This document shows positions 32,005-41,330 of a stretch of 64,000 bases of DNA, in pieces. The position numbers and the translations under genes are program-made. The stretch comes from Arthrobacter pullicola (GTDB lineage Bacteria > Actinomycetota > Actinomycetes > Actinomycetales > Micrococcaceae), in contig NZ_JACSQC010000003.1 of the NCBI RefSeq assembly GCF_014836875.1, positions 170,619-234,618 on the forward strand. The letters are read 5' to 3'. The notes beneath the pieces were generated by a model that saw nothing but the letters and a program-made list of their open reading frames with translations, did no database searches and was not told where the DNA came from. The first letter of the stretch is position 1. Every line of letters starts with the position of its first letter.

Positions 32005-33018
32005 ATGTCCTACCCCCAGACAAGCCGCGAAATCCACCTGGCCTCCCGTCCCGAAGGGTGGCCCGTTGACGGGAACTTCCGGCTGACCGAAGTTCCCGTG
32101 CCTGAACTGCAGGACGGCCAGGTCCTGGTTCGGAACACGGCAATGTCGGTTGACCCCTACATGCGCGGCCGGATGAATGATGTGAAGTCTTATGTTCCGC
32201 CCTTCCAGCTCGATCAGCCGCTCGACGGCGGCGCCGTCGGTGAAGTCATCGAGTCCCGTTCCGACGCCCTCAAGCCCGGCGACACCGTTCTGCATGGCCT
32301 GGGCTGGCGGGACTACGCCGTCCTGGACGGCGCACGTGCCCGCAGGATCGATACCAGCCTGGCCCCGGCCAGCGCTTACCTCGGCGCTTTGGGCCTGACC
32401 GGCCTGACCGCCTACGCCGGCCTGACCAAGGTGGCTGAATTCAAGGAAGGCGACACCGTCTTCGTTTCAGGCGCTGCCGGCGCCGTGGGATCCCTGGTTG
32501 GCCAGATCGCCAAGGCACTGGGCGCACGCCGGGTAATCGGAAGCGCCGGTTCCGCGGAGAAGGTGGAGCGGCTGCTGGAACTGGGCTTCGACGCCGCCTT
32601 CAATTATCACGACGGTCCCGTCAAGGAGCAGCTGGCACAGGCCGCCGGTGCCGAAGGTATCGACGTCTACTTTGACAATGTCGGCGGAGATCATCTTGAA
32701 GCCGCGATTTCGGTGCTGAACAAGTTCGGGCGGATTGCCATGTGCGGCGCGATTTCGCAGTACAACACCACCGAAAAGCCCACCGGACCGCGCAACCTGG
32801 CGCTGGCGATCGGCAAGGAACTGACGCTGCGTGGATTCATTGCGAGCAGCTACAACCAGTACGCGGACGAATTCGCCGCGCTGATGGCCGGTTGGCTGCG
32901 CGACGGCCAGGTCAGCTATGACGAGACCTTTGTCGACGGCCTGGAGAACGCACCGCAGGCGTTCATCGACCTGATGAAGGGCGCCAACAAGGGCAAAATG
33001 GTGGTCCGGCTGGGCTAG
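32005..33018 (+). CDS. NADP-dependent oxidoreductase (CurA / leukotriene B4 12-dehydrogenase type)
   Basis: These zinc-free MDR enzymes reduce activated double bonds of enones with NADPH. The 337-residue product starts with the family segment IHLASRPEGWPV, has SVDPYMRGRM, TGLTAYAGL, the nucleotide-binding VSGAAGAVGSLVGQIAK and YFDNVGGDHLEAAI, then CGAISQYN. No zinc-ligand cysteines are seen. GAAGGAG precedes the ATG. The gene is divergent from the ABC exporter and convergent with the glycosyltransferase. The physiological substrate is unknown; detoxification of reactive enones is a fair guess. Confidence 0.9.
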   Translation: MSYPQTSREIHLASRPEGWPVDGNFRLTEVPVPELQDGQVLVRNTAMSVDPYMRGRMNDVKSYVPPFQLDQPLDGGAVGEVIESRSDALKPGDTVLHGLGWRDYAVLDGARARRIDTSLAPASAYLGALGLTGLTAYAGLTKVAEFKEGDTVFVSGAAGAVGSLVGQIAKALGARRVIGSAGSAEKVERLLELGFDAAFNYHDGPVKEQLAQAAGAEGIDVYFDNVGGDHLEAAISVLNKFGRIAMCGAISQYNTTEKPTGPRNLALAIGKELTLRGFIASSYNQYADEFAALMAGWLRDGQVSYDETFVDGLENAPQAFIDLMKGANKGKMVVRLG

Positions 33019-33043
33019 CCCGGAGCACCGGGGTTCACCCGGG

Positions 33044-33077
33044 CACCCCGGTTTAGCGGATCACCCGGTTTAGCGGG
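33044..33077 (+). repeat. Direct repeat at the curA-like/glycosyltransferase convergent junction
   Basis: CACCCCGGTTTAGCGGAT (33044-33061) is followed by CACCCGGTTTAGCGGG (33062-33077), with a weaker related GCACCGGGGTTCACCCGG just before. The array overlaps the stop codon of the minus-strand glycosyltransferase. Confidence 0.7.
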
Positions 33078-34167
33078 CCCTGCGGCGTTTCCTCGCCGCG
33101 AACAGGCGGGAGGCCTCCGCTGCCGCGTCAACGAGCTGCTTTGCTGAGGCATCCCAGCCGTATTCGCCGGCCCGGCGCAGCCCGGCGGCGGCGGTCGCCT
33201 CCCAGCACCCCGGATCCGTAAGATCATTGACTGCTGCCGCGAAGGCTTCCGGCCTGTCCGGATCAACCAGAAGGGCCGCCCCGCCGGACACCTCGCGGAA
33301 AATGGGGATGTCACTGGCAATCACGGGTGTCCCGGCCGCCATGGCTTCGATCACGGGCAGTCCGTAACCCTCCGCCTTGGACAGAGTGACCAGCGCAGTG
33401 GCCCGGCGGAGCAGGGCATCGTATTCCTCATCGGTTACCCCGTTGTGGAAGACCAGCCGGGACGGTTCCGCGGCCAGCGCTGCCAGCTCGGACTGCCTGT
33501 CCGGGCTGATCCTGCTGAGCAGGTGAAGGGTGTAACCGGGCAGGGCGGACATGCCGCGAACGATCGTCTCAACATTCTTGTACGGCATGAAGGAACCCAT
33601 GTAGAGCAGGAACGGTTCCGGCGCGGAACCGGCCGCACGCGGCACGGTCCCGGGCTGCGGGGCGTTGGAGACCAGCCGGACCGGACGGCGGGTCAGGCGG
33701 TGCCGTTTGATCAGGTCAGCCGTGGTGTGGCTGATGGTGGCGACGACGTCGGCCCGGTTCAGGAGCACGCGCTGTGGCCAGTAGGCCAGGTGGTAGAGCC
33801 GCCACAGCAGCCGCACCGGCAGCGGCAGGAAACCCGGCGGCGTCGGATTCTGGTAGTAGATCAGGTCGTGCAGGGTCAGAATCAGCGGGTAGTTCCGCCC
33901 CCAGCTGCCCATGGTCTGCATCGGGCTGACCACCGCATCGGCGTCGAACCGGTTAAGCCTGCGCGCGACGAAAAGCTCAGCGGGGGAGAGTGGGGAATTA
34001 ACCTTGACCCAGGGCACATCCGGGAGCAGCGCCAGCTGTCTCTCGTCACTGATCAGCATCTGCACCTGCGCATGCCGGGACACGGCCTCGATAAGGCTGG
34101 CACCGTACCGGCTGATCCCGTCGTGCTGATCAGTGCGCGTGAACCGGGCATCGAACAGAATTTTCAT
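33070..34167 (-). CDS. GT4-type glycosyltransferase
   Basis: The 365-residue protein has the GT-B fold order: N-terminal MKILFDARFTRTDQHDGISRYG, then TLHDLIYY, and a C-terminal half with LLYMGSFMPYKNVETIVRGM and the donor-binding motif SKAEGYGLPVIEAMAAGTPVIASD (quoted from the GT4 E-x7-E region). It probably transfers a sugar from a nucleotide sugar to an envelope or polysaccharide acceptor in the cytosol or at the inner membrane face. The start overlaps the upstream hydrolase by 4 nt. Acceptor and donor cannot be inferred. Confidence 0.88.
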   Translation of the reverse strand: MKILFDARFTRTDQHDGISRYGASLIEAVSRHAQVQMLISDERQLALLPDVPWVKVNSPLSPAELFVARRLNRFDADAVVSPMQTMGSWGRNYPLILTLHDLIYYQNPTPPGFLPLPVRLLWRLYHLAYWPQRVLLNRADVVATISHTTADLIKRHRLTRRPVRLVSNAPQPGTVPRAAGSAPEPFLLYMGSFMPYKNVETIVRGMSALPGYTLHLLSRISPDRQSELAALAAEPSRLVFHNGVTDEEYDALLRRATALVTLSKAEGYGLPVIEAMAAGTPVIASDIPIFREVSGGAALLVDPDRPEAFAAAVNDLTDPGCWEATAAAGLRRAGEYGWDASAKQLVDAAAEASRLFAARKRRRAR

Positions 34168-35090
34168 GCCCGGTGCCTCCGGTCCAGGAAGCCGGCGATC
34201 AGGGCCGCCGCCGCGTCCGGGGCCTCGTAGTGCACCAGGTGCCCGCAGCCCTCGATGATCTCCAGCTCCGAGTCCGGGATCATGCCGGCGAGCCTGCGCT
34301 GGGCGGGAACCGACCCGAGATCATCCCGGTCCGCCGCGATCAGCAGGACGGGCATCCGCAGCGCCGCAGCGGAGTCCCGCACGGTCTCGGAAATGGAGGA
34401 ACGGAACGCTTCTAGTACGACGGCGCGGGAAGCGAAGGCGCTGAAGTAGGCATCGTGCTGGGCATGGATCCAGCGGCGCAGCCCCGGATCGGACGTCTTT
34501 GCCATCATGATGCTCGTGCCCCGCACGATGAGGGGATGGGCCAGCAGGGCATGCCCGGCAGCCTCCGGCAGCTTCGCCGCGGCCCGGTAATACAGTTCGG
34601 CTGCCTTGCTGGTGATGCCCTTCGGCCCCTCCAACGCCGGTTCGCAGATCGGGTTGACCAAAACGAGTTCGCTGATCAGTTCCGGCGATTCCGCCGCGGT
34701 CCGTGCCGCGACGATCGAACCGAAGGAATGGCCCAGCAGGACCGTGTCGCTGCCCAGCCCGAGTTCACTGAAACTGGCGCGGACAAAGTCCGCGTAGGCC
34801 GCCGCGTCATGGGTGCCCGGAAGGACGGCGCCCTGGCCAAATCCAGGCAGGTCCGGGACGATCACGCGGTGGTTCGGCAGGGCCTCGGCGATGCGGAGCA
34901 GGCCGTGGTGGTCGCCCCGGAAACCATGCACCATAAAAATGGGCGGCGCGTCCGGAGCCCCGCCAAGCTGGGGGAAGTCCCAGCACCGCTGGGCCGTCCC
35001 CTGGACCCGGTAGGTACGGACATCCGCTTCGCGCGTGAACGGTCCGGGAGCACCCATTCCGGCGGTGCCGGGCCGGCGCAGCAGCCGCAT
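34164..35090 (-). CDS. Alpha/beta-fold hydrolase
   Basis: The 308-residue protein has the oxyanion region FMVHGFRGDHHG, the nucleophile elbow GHSFGS, an acid in RDDLGSVPA and the catalytic His in EGCGHLVHYE. A variable helical cap (about 150-220) lies between strands 6 and 7. No signal peptide is seen. It begins one base after the stop codon of the aldo/keto reductase and overlaps the glycosyltransferase by 4 nt, so AKR-hydrolase-glycosyltransferase are one operon. The substrate is unknown. Confidence 0.88.
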   Translation of the reverse strand: MRLLRRPGTAGMGAPGPFTREADVRTYRVQGTAQRCWDFPQLGGAPDAPPIFMVHGFRGDHHGLLRIAEALPNHRVIVPDLPGFGQGAVLPGTHDAAAYADFVRASFSELGLGSDTVLLGHSFGSIVAARTAAESPELISELVLVNPICEPALEGPKGITSKAAELYYRAAAKLPEAAGHALLAHPLIVRGTSIMMAKTSDPGLRRWIHAQHDAYFSAFASRAVVLEAFRSSISETVRDSAAALRMPVLLIAADRDDLGSVPAQRRLAGMIPDSELEIIEGCGHLVHYEAPDAAAALIAGFLDRRHRA

Positions 35091-35927
35091 CTAGTTCACC
35101 TCACGGGGGTCTGAGCCGGTGCGCTGACCGCGGTCGAGTGCGTTGAGGGAGGCCATCTGGGCGGCGTCGAGCTCGAAGGAAAACACGTCGAGGTTCCCGG
35201 CGATCCGGTCCTCGCTGCTGGCCTTGGGAATCACGGTGTTCCCGGACTGGATATGCCAGCGCAGCACCACCTGTGCAGGTGTCCGTCCCAGATCAGCTGA
35301 CATCTCTTCGATCACTGGATCGGCCAGGACGGCGCCCCGTCCCAGGGGACTCCAGGCAACCGTGCGGATGCCGTACGCGTCGTGGAAGGCCCGCAGTCCG
35401 GCCTGCGCCAGCCACGGATGAAGCTCCACCTGGTTTACCGCGGGCACGATTCCGGTGGCTGCGGCCAGTTCCTCGAGGTGCTCCTGGTTGAAATTCGAGA
35501 CGCCGATGGCGCGCACCCGTCCGGACGCATAGATCTCCTCCAGCGCCCGGTAGGTTTCGACGAACAGTCCCCGTCCGGGGCAGGGCCAGTGGATGAGATA
35601 GAGGTCAAGGTATTCGAACCCCAGCCGGTCCAGCGAGGCATCAAAGGCGCGGAAGGCGGCATCGTACCCCTGGTCGGTGTTCCAGAGCTTGGACGTGACG
35701 AACAGGTCGTCGCGGACCACATGCCCTGCGGCTGTGAAGTTCCGGACCGCAGCGCCGACGCCTTCCTCGTTGCCGTACAGGGCGGCAGTGTCGATGTGCC
35801 GGTAACCGGCGTCCAGGGCGGAGGTGACCAGTTCCGCGGCCTCCCTCGGCGGGACTTTGTACGTGCCGAATCCGGCCTGGTCCATCTCCACGCCGTTGTT
35901 CAAGGTCAGTTTTGGGGCCCGTTGCAT
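35091..35927 (-). CDS. Aldo/keto reductase
   Basis: The 278-residue TIM-barrel protein has the catalytic tetrad motifs DTAALYG (Asp, Tyr), TSKLW (Lys) and LIHWP (His), and the cofactor-binding region VIPKASSEDRI near the C-terminus, which favours NADPH. It resembles 2,5-diketo-gluconate-reductase-type AKR5 enzymes. ATG 35927 is preferred over the TTG two codons earlier because TAGAGT lies exactly 6 nt upstream on this strand, the same arrangement as at metK. First gene of a three-gene operon; divergent from glpF. Confidence 0.9.
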   Translation of the reverse strand: MQRAPKLTLNNGVEMDQAGFGTYKVPPREAAELVTSALDAGYRHIDTAALYGNEEGVGAAVRNFTAAGHVVRDDLFVTSKLWNTDQGYDAAFRAFDASLDRLGFEYLDLYLIHWPCPGRGLFVETYRALEEIYASGRVRAIGVSNFNQEHLEELAAATGIVPAVNQVELHPWLAQAGLRAFHDAYGIRTVAWSPLGRGAVLADPVIEEMSADLGRTPAQVVLRWHIQSGNTVIPKASSEDRIAGNLDVFSFELDAAQMASLNALDRGQRTGSDPREVN

Positions 35928-35933
35928 GCTCAA

Positions 35934-35939
35934 ACTCTA
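35934..35939 (-). promoter_or_regulatory. -10 box for a leaderless aldo/keto reductase transcript
   Basis: Read on the minus strand, TAGAGT is followed by 6 nt (TTGAGC) and then the ATG at 35927. No Shine-Dalgarno sequence is present. Confidence 0.55.
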
Positions 35940-36020
35940 CCGAGATCAGCCCGCGGGGTTAGCAACGAGGTGGTGCGGGTCCCTGACCACGGCTTATTAG
36001 ACTTGCTGACCTGCAGTTTT

Positions 36021-36051
36021 AAAGTTTTCGTGGCGCTAAACGTAAAAGCTT
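36021..36051. promoter_or_regulatory. AT-rich imperfect palindrome upstream of glpF
   Basis: AGTTTTCG (36023-36030) and CGTAAAAGCT (36041-36050) are related inversely around a 10-nt centre in the least GC-rich part of the 248-nt gap upstream of glpF. It could be an operator for a glycerol regulator. No promoter hexamers could be placed with confidence. Confidence 0.25.
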
Positions 36052-36175
36052 GATTCCATAGGCCTACAGTGCGCCGAGCTGGAAGGCCCCCGCCTGCGCT
36101 ACATCCCGCTCTCAGAGTCACGGTCACGCCATGAGAACCTAAACAGAACAACAAACAATGGATCGGAGGGAGTCG

Positions 36176-36922
36176 ATGGTGACTCTAGGAGAGATATTCG
36201 TCAGCGAAATGATGGGTACAGCAGCCCTGATCGTCCTGGGCTGCGGCGTCGTCGCAAACGTGGCCTTGGTGAAGACCAAAGGCAATGGCGGCGGCTTCCT
36301 GATGGTGAACTGGGGGTGGGGGCTCGGCGTGTTCGCCGGCGTCTATCTGGCAGCGGTTTCCGGCGCCCACATCAACCCCGCAGTGACCGTCGGCATCATC
36401 ACCAGCGGCGCGGAGGAGTTCGTTCCCGGCATCGACGTGACCTTCGGCTCCACGCTGACCTACTTCGGCGGGCAGCTGCTCGGGGCAATGATCGGCGCCT
36501 TCGCAGCCTGGCTGGCCTACAAGAAACAGTTCGACGAAGAGCCGGATCCGGCCAACATCCTTGGTGTGTTCTCCACCGGGCCTGCCATCCGGTCCTATGG
36601 CTGGAACCTCGTGACCGAAGTTATCGGCACCTTCATGCTGATGGTCGTTATCGTGGCCTTCGCCGGCACTCCTTCGGGGCTGGGGCCGTTGGCTGTGGCG
36701 CTGCTGGTCGTCGGCATTGGTGCCTCCCTCGGCGGTCCGACAGGCTACGCCATTAACCCGGCGCGTGACCTCGGCCCCCGCATCGTCCACGCCCTGCTGC
36801 CGATCCGCAACAAGGGAAACAGCGACTGGGCCTATGCCTGGGTGCCTGTTCTCGGGCCCCTGGTCGGCGGAGCGCTCGGCGGCTGGGTAGGCTCGATTAT
36901 TCCACTGCCGGCAATCCTCTAA
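36176..36922 (+). CDS. glpF: Glycerol facilitator (aquaglyceroporin, MIP family)
   Basis: GlpF lets glycerol cross the membrane. The 248-residue protein has six hydrophobic helices and both pore motifs: GAHINPAVTVG with N67 and GYAINPARDLGPR with N194. Asp198 after the second NPAR marks glycerol channels rather than strict aquaporins. ATG 36176 is chosen over 36158 because GGAGGG lies 5 nt upstream. glpK follows after 45 nt, giving uptake plus trapping of glycerol. Confidence 0.93.
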   Translation: MVTLGEIFVSEMMGTAALIVLGCGVVANVALVKTKGNGGGFLMVNWGWGLGVFAGVYLAAVSGAHINPAVTVGIITSGAEEFVPGIDVTFGSTLTYFGGQLLGAMIGAFAAWLAYKKQFDEEPDPANILGVFSTGPAIRSYGWNLVTEVIGTFMLMVVIVAFAGTPSGLGPLAVALLVVGIGASLGGPTGYAINPARDLGPRIVHALLPIRNKGNSDWAYAWVPVLGPLVGGALGGWVGSIIPLPAIL

Positions 36923-36967
36923 CCGGTCCCGGGTCCCACGATCCACTCACCTCGAAGGAGAGACCAA

Positions 36968-38494
36968 GTGTCAGACAGCAAGCAGCAGTACGTCATCGCG
37001 ATCGATCAGGGCACCACGAGCAGCCGGGCGATTGTCTTCGACCACACCGGCAGCATCGTCTCGTCCGGACAAAAAGAACATGAGCAGATCTTTCCCCGCG
37101 CCGGCTGGGTGGAGCACAACCCCGAAGAGATCTGGACCAATGTCCGCGAAGTCGTCGGAACCGCCCTCTCCAAGGCGAACCTCACCCGGCACGACATCGC
37201 CGCCGTGGGAATCACCAACCAGCGCGAAACCGCGGTGGTCTGGGACCGCTACACCGGCAAACCCGTCTACAATGCGATCGTCTGGCAGGACACCAGAACC
37301 CAGCCCATCGTGGATGAACTGGCCAAGGACGGCGGGATGGACCGGTTCAAGTCCAAAGTGGGCCTGCCGCTGGCAACCTACTTCTCCGGCACCAAGATCA
37401 AATGGATCCTCGATAATGTTGACGGTGCCCGGGAAAAGGCCGAAAAGGGCGAGCTGATGTTCGGGAACACGGACTCCTGGGTCGTCTGGAACCTCACCGG
37501 AGGGGTTGAGGGCGGGGTCCATATCACTGACGTCAGCAACGCCTCGCGGACCATGTTCATGGACCTGGACACGCTGCAGTGGGACGACTCGATCCTGGAG
37601 GTCTTCGGTGTTCCGAAGTCGATGCTCCCCGAGATCCGGTCCTCGTCCGAAGTCTACGGAGCGGTGCACGGTTCCCAGCTGCTCCGTGAAGTCCCGGTAG
37701 CGGGCATTCTGGGCGATCAGCAGGCCGCGACCTTTGGGCAGGCAGCCTTTGGGATCGGGGACGCAAAAAACACTTACGGCACCGGCAACTTCCTGATCTT
37801 CAATACCGGTGAAGAGAAGGTCATGTCGCAGAACGGCCTCCTCACCACGGTGGCCTACAAAATCGGGGACAGGCCTCAGGTCTATGCGCTCGAAGGGTCC
37901 ATCGCCGTCACCGGTTCATTGGTCCAGTGGCTGCGGGACAACCTCGGCATCATCAAGAGCGCCCCGGAAATCGAAAAGCTGGCCGAGGCGGTGGAGGATA
38001 ACGGCGGCGTGTACATCGTCCCCGCGTTCTCCGGCCTCTTCGCGCCGCACTGGCGCGCTGACGCCCGCGGTGTGATCGTCGGCCTGACCCGGTTCGTGAA
38101 CAAGAACCATATTGCCCGGGCCGCACTGGAAGCCACGGCCTTCCAGACCCGGGAAGTGCTCGACGCCGTCAATGCCGACTCCGGTGTTCCGCTCACCGAA
38201 CTGCGGGTCGACGGCGGCATGGTCGCCAACGACGCGCTGATGCAGTTCCAAGCTGACATCCTGGGCGTTGACGTTGTCCGCCCCGAGGTCGTGGAAACCA
38301 CGGCGCTCGGAGCTGCGTACGCCGCCGGCCTCGCCGTCGGCTTCTGGAATGACACCGCGGAACTCGCGTCAAACTGGAAGGAAGACAAGCGCTGGACCCC
38401 GCAGATGGAGCCGGCGGAGCGCGACCGCCAGATGCGGCTGTGGAACAAGGCCGTCACGCGCACCTTCGATTGGGTGGACGAAGACGTGCGTTAA
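36968..38494 (+). CDS. glpK: Glycerol kinase
   Basis: GlpK phosphorylates glycerol to glycerol 3-phosphate. The 508-residue FGGY-family protein has [15 protein letters not shown] at the N-terminus, [27 protein letters not shown] and the C-terminal [15 protein letters not shown] with [10 protein letters not shown]-like [20 protein letters not shown] precedes the GTG. Partner glpF is upstream; a long hairpin follows. glpD is not in the window. Confidence 0.97.
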   Translation: MSDSKQQYVIAIDQGTTSSRAIVFDHTGSIVSSGQKEHEQIFPRAGWVEHNPEEIWTNVREVVGTALSKANLTRHDIAAVGITNQRETAVVWDRYTGKPVYNAIVWQDTRTQPIVDELAKDGGMDRFKSKVGLPLATYFSGTKIKWILDNVDGAREKAEKGELMFGNTDSWVVWNLTGGVEGGVHITDVSNASRTMFMDLDTLQWDDSILEVFGVPKSMLPEIRSSSEVYGAVHGSQLLREVPVAGILGDQQAATFGQAAFGIGDAKNTYGTGNFLIFNTGEEKVMSQNGLLTTVAYKIGDRPQVYALEGSIAVTGSLVQWLRDNLGIIKSAPEIEKLAEAVEDNGGVYIVPAFSGLFAPHWRADARGVIVGLTRFVNKNHIARAALEATAFQTREVLDAVNADSGVPLTELRVDGGMVANDALMQFQADILGVDVVRPEVVETTALGAAYAAGLAVGFWNDTAELASNWKEDKRWTPQMEPAERDRQMRLWNKAVTRTFDWVDEDVR

Positions 38495-38530
38495 GGTCCG
38501 GTTCCCTGTCCGGAGGGACATGCGCCAGGA

Positions 38531-38569
38531 CCGGGAATGCCGTTTTCCACCGGAAAACGGCATTCCCGG
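38531..38569 (+). terminator. 18-bp perfect hairpin after glpK
   Basis: CCGGGAATGCCGTTTTCC (38531-38548) pairs perfectly with GGAAAACGGCATTCCCGG (38552-38569), leaving a 3-nt ACC gap. It is 36 nt after the glpK stop. No U-tract follows, but the stem is by far long enough to act as an intrinsic-type terminator and to isolate the leuS leader. Confidence 0.75.
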
Positions 38570-38637
38570 TGTCTGCATGGGTCCGTAACCGGGCGCGCGG
38601 CACCTGTTCCGCTGCCGCCGTCGGGCACTGCCTGTTG

Positions 38638-38643
38638 TAAAGT
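38638..38643 (+). promoter_or_regulatory. -10 box of the leuS leader transcript
   Basis: TAAAGT is followed by exactly 6 nt (GGATAA) and then the ATG of the leader peptide, so the leader peptide message is probably leaderless. The -35 region is weak. Confidence 0.55.
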
Positions 38644-38649
38644 GGATAA

Positions 38650-38676
38650 ATGACCGCTTTGCTCCTCCTTAGATAG
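38650..38676 (+). CDS. Leucine-rich leader peptide of leuS (MTALLLLR)
   Basis: The 9-codon ORF ATG-ACC-GCT-TTG-CTC-CTC-CTT-AGA-TAG encodes MTALLLLR. Four consecutive codons specify leucine, the substrate of the enzyme encoded downstream. It is too short for ordinary gene finding. The stop codon abuts a 9-bp hairpin and lies 22 nt before an intrinsic terminator. This is the layout of ribosome-mediated transcription attenuators such as those of leucine and tryptophan operons: scarce Leu-tRNA should stall the ribosome on the Leu run. Existence of the ORF is seen; its role is inferred. Confidence 0.75.
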   Translation: MTALLLLR

Positions 38677-38727
38677 CCGCGTTGATGCACAACGCGGCAG
38701 CCCCTTGCATTTGACGAGGGGCTTTTG
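38676..38727 (+). promoter_or_regulatory. leuS attenuator: competing hairpins and terminator
   Basis: Three structures can be drawn. Hairpin 1 is a perfect 9-bp stem (GCCGCGTTG 38676-38684 / CAACGCGGC 38690-38698). The terminator is AGCCCCT 38699-38705 / AGGGGCT 38717-38723, followed by TTTG. The alternative stem pairs 38680-38689 with 38706-38716 (10 pairs, two of them G-U, one bulged T). The alternative stem cannot coexist with hairpin 1 or the terminator. A ribosome stalled on the Leu codons would cover about up to 38680, block hairpin 1 and leave the alternative stem free. No T-box sequence is present. Confidence 0.65.
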
Positions 38728-38820
38728 TGTGTCTGGGAAGAGTTAACAGCGCAGGCGGAACCGGCGGCATGCCGGAGACCGCGGATCACCAGGATTCATT
38801 GAGGACAGAGGCGAAGCATA

Positions 38821-41319
38821 GTGAGCACGCAGTCACAGACTGACCAGTCGGAAGATGCCGTATACAGTTTCGCGGCCATGGAGCAGAAGTGGCCGGCCGT
38901 CTGGGACGATCTTGGCGTCTTCACGCCCGCCGACGACGGAAGCCGTGAACGCCGCTACGTCCTGGACATGTTCCCGTACCCCTCGGGTGACCTGCACATG
39001 GGCCATGCTGAAGCATTCGCCATGGGCGACGTTGTTGCCCGCTACTGGCGCCAGCTCGGCTTCGACGTGCTGCACCCAATCGGCTGGGACTCCTTCGGCC
39101 TGCCCGCTGAAAACGCGGCCATCAAGCACAACGCCCACCCCAGCGAGTGGACGTACCGCAACATCGATACCCAGGCTGAGTCCTTCAAGCGCTACGCGAT
39201 CAGCGTGGACTGGTCCCGGCGCCTGCACACCTCGGATCCCGGCTACTACCGGTGGACGCAGTGGCTGTTCACCCGCTTCTACGAGCGTGGACTGGCCTAC
39301 CGGAAAAACTCCCCGGTCAACTGGTGCCCCAAGGACCAGACCGTGCTGGCCAACGAGCAGGTTGTCAACGGCGCCTGTGAACGCTGCGGCACCCAGGTCA
39401 CCAAGAAGTCGCTGAACCAGTGGTACTTCAAGATCACCGACTACGCCGACCGGCTCCTGGATGACATGGAACAGCTCAAGGGCTACTGGCCGGAGCGTGT
39501 TCTGGCTATGCAGAAGAACTGGATCGGCCGCTCCGAAGGCGCCCACGTCCGCTTCAATATCGAAGCCGCCGGCGGCAAGCCCGAAGAGCAGGTCACCGTC
39601 TTCACCACACGTCCGGACACCCTGTACGGAGCAACCTTCTTCGTGGTCGCTGCCGACGCGCCGCTGGCACTGGACCTGGTGACCGAAGAGCACCGTGAGG
39701 CCCTGCTGGAATACCGCGAGCAGGTCAAGGCCCTCTCCGACATCGAACGCCAGGCCACCGACCGCACGAAGACCGGTGTCTTTACCGGCCGCTATGCAGT
39801 CAACCCGCTCAACGGCGAAAAGCTGCCGGTCTGGGCCGCCGACTACGTGCTGGCCGACTACGGCACCGGCGCCATCATGGCCGTCCCGGCACATGACCAG
39901 CGAGACCTGGACTTCGCCAAGGCCTTCGGCCTGCCCGTGCGTGCCGTCCTCGACACCGGCGAAGAAGACCCCGCCGTCTCCGGCACCGCCACCACCGGCG
40001 AGGGAACCCTGGTGAACTCCGGCAGCCTGGACGGGCTGCCGAAGGCGGAGGCTATTCCCGCTGCCATCCGCGTGCTGGAGGAGAAGGGCACCGGCGAGAA
40101 GTTCGTGAACTTCCGGCTGCGGGACTGGCTGCTCTCCCGGCAGCGCTTCTGGGGAACCCCCATCCCGATCATCCACTGCGAAAAGTGCGGCGAGGTTCCG
40201 GTTCCGGATGACCAGCTGCCGGTGACCCTGCCGGACAACCTGAAGGGCGAGGCACTGGCGCCCAAGGGCACCTCTCCGCTGGCTTCGGTTGAGGAATGGG
40301 TCAACGTCCCGTGCCCGTCCTGCGATGGTCCGGCCAAGCGGGACACGGACACCATGGACACGTTCGTGGACTCCTCCTGGTACTTCATGCGCTTCGTTTC
40401 CCCGCACTACACCGAGGGTCCCTTCGATCCCGAAGCCGTGCGGAACTGGATGCCGGTGGGGCAGTACGTGGGCGGTGTGGAGCACGCCATTCTGCACCTG
40501 CTTTACTCCCGGTTCTTCACCAAGGTGGTCAAGGACATGGGCCTCATTGAGGCCGACGAGCCGTTCAGCGCCCTGCTGAACCAGGGCCAGGTGCTCAACG
40601 GCGGCAAGGCCATGTCCAAGTCGCTGGGCAACGGTGTGGACCTGGGCCAGCAGCTGGATAAATACGGTGTCGACGCCGTGCGCCTCACCATGATCTTCGC
40701 GTCTCCGCCGGAGGACGACGTCGACTGGGCGGATGTTTCGCCGTCGGGCTCCGCCAAGTTCCTGGCCCGCGCCTGGCGCCTGGGCCAGGACATCACCAGC
40801 GAGCCCGGAGCCGATGTCGCCGCGGGTGATAAAAAGCTGCGCGCGGTTACGCACCGCACGGTCGCGGACGCCGCCGATCTGCTGGATGCCGGCAAGTTCA
40901 ACGTCGTCATTGCCAAGCTGATGGAACTGGTCAATGCCACCCGCAAGACCATCGATTCCGGTGCCGGCGCAGCCGACCCGGCCGTCCGCGAGGCTGCTGA
41001 AGCCGTGGCCGTGATCCTGAGCCTCTTCGCGCCGTACACGGCGGAAGACCTCTGGAACGCGCTGGGCCACCCGGCCTCCGTGGCGAACGCCGGCTGGCCG
41101 GCAGTCGACCCGGAGCTGCTCGTACAGGACAGAGTGACTGCCATCGTCCAGGTCAAGGGCAAGGTCCGCGACCGGCTCGAGGTTCCGGCCGACATCACCG
41201 AGGATGCCCTGCGCGAACTGGCACTTTCCTCGGAGCAGATCATCAAGGTCCTCGACGGAGCCGGGATCCGCACGGTGATCGTCAAGGCACCCAAGCTCGT
41301 GAACATCGTGCCGGCCTAG
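38821..41319 (+). CDS. leuS: Leucyl-tRNA synthetase
   Basis: LeuRS charges tRNA-Leu and hydrolyses mischarged products. The 832-residue class Ia protein has the HIGH-type motif HMGH at 59-62 ([12 protein letters not shown]), the CP1 editing domain ([13 protein letters not shown] and [15 protein letters not shown]), the zinc-binding CEKCG region, and the KMSKS-type AMSKSLGNG at about 597-604. The C-terminal anticodon-binding and tail domains end LVNIVPA. Length is normal. It is preceded by a leucine attenuator and a 94-nt leader beyond the terminator. Confidence 0.97.
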   Translation: MSTQSQTDQSEDAVYSFAAMEQKWPAVWDDLGVFTPADDGSRERRYVLDMFPYPSGDLHMGHAEAFAMGDVVARYWRQLGFDVLHPIGWDSFGLPAENAAIKHNAHPSEWTYRNIDTQAESFKRYAISVDWSRRLHTSDPGYYRWTQWLFTRFYERGLAYRKNSPVNWCPKDQTVLANEQVVNGACERCGTQVTKKSLNQWYFKITDYADRLLDDMEQLKGYWPERVLAMQKNWIGRSEGAHVRFNIEAAGGKPEEQVTVFTTRPDTLYGATFFVVAADAPLALDLVTEEHREALLEYREQVKALSDIERQATDRTKTGVFTGRYAVNPLNGEKLPVWAADYVLADYGTGAIMAVPAHDQRDLDFAKAFGLPVRAVLDTGEEDPAVSGTATTGEGTLVNSGSLDGLPKAEAIPAAIRVLEEKGTGEKFVNFRLRDWLLSRQRFWGTPIPIIHCEKCGEVPVPDDQLPVTLPDNLKGEALAPKGTSPLASVEEWVNVPCPSCDGPAKRDTDTMDTFVDSSWYFMRFVSPHYTEGPFDPEAVRNWMPVGQYVGGVEHAILHLLYSRFFTKVVKDMGLIEADEPFSALLNQGQVLNGGKAMSKSLGNGVDLGQQLDKYGVDAVRLTMIFASPPEDDVDWADVSPSGSAKFLARAWRLGQDITSEPGADVAAGDKKLRAVTHRTVADAADLLDAGKFNVVIAKLMELVNATRKTIDSGAGAADPAVREAAEAVAVILSLFAPYTAEDLWNALGHPASVANAGWPAVDPELLVQDRVTAIVQVKGKVRDRLEVPADITEDALRELALSSEQIIKVLDGAGIRTVIVKAPKLVNIVPA

Positions 41320-41330
41320 GACTGCGCTCC

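Noticed and set aside
38641-38730. T-box or tRNA-like structure upstream of leuS
   Set aside because: No T-box consensus sequence and no cloverleaf; the Leu-codon ORF plus terminator fits a peptide attenuator better.
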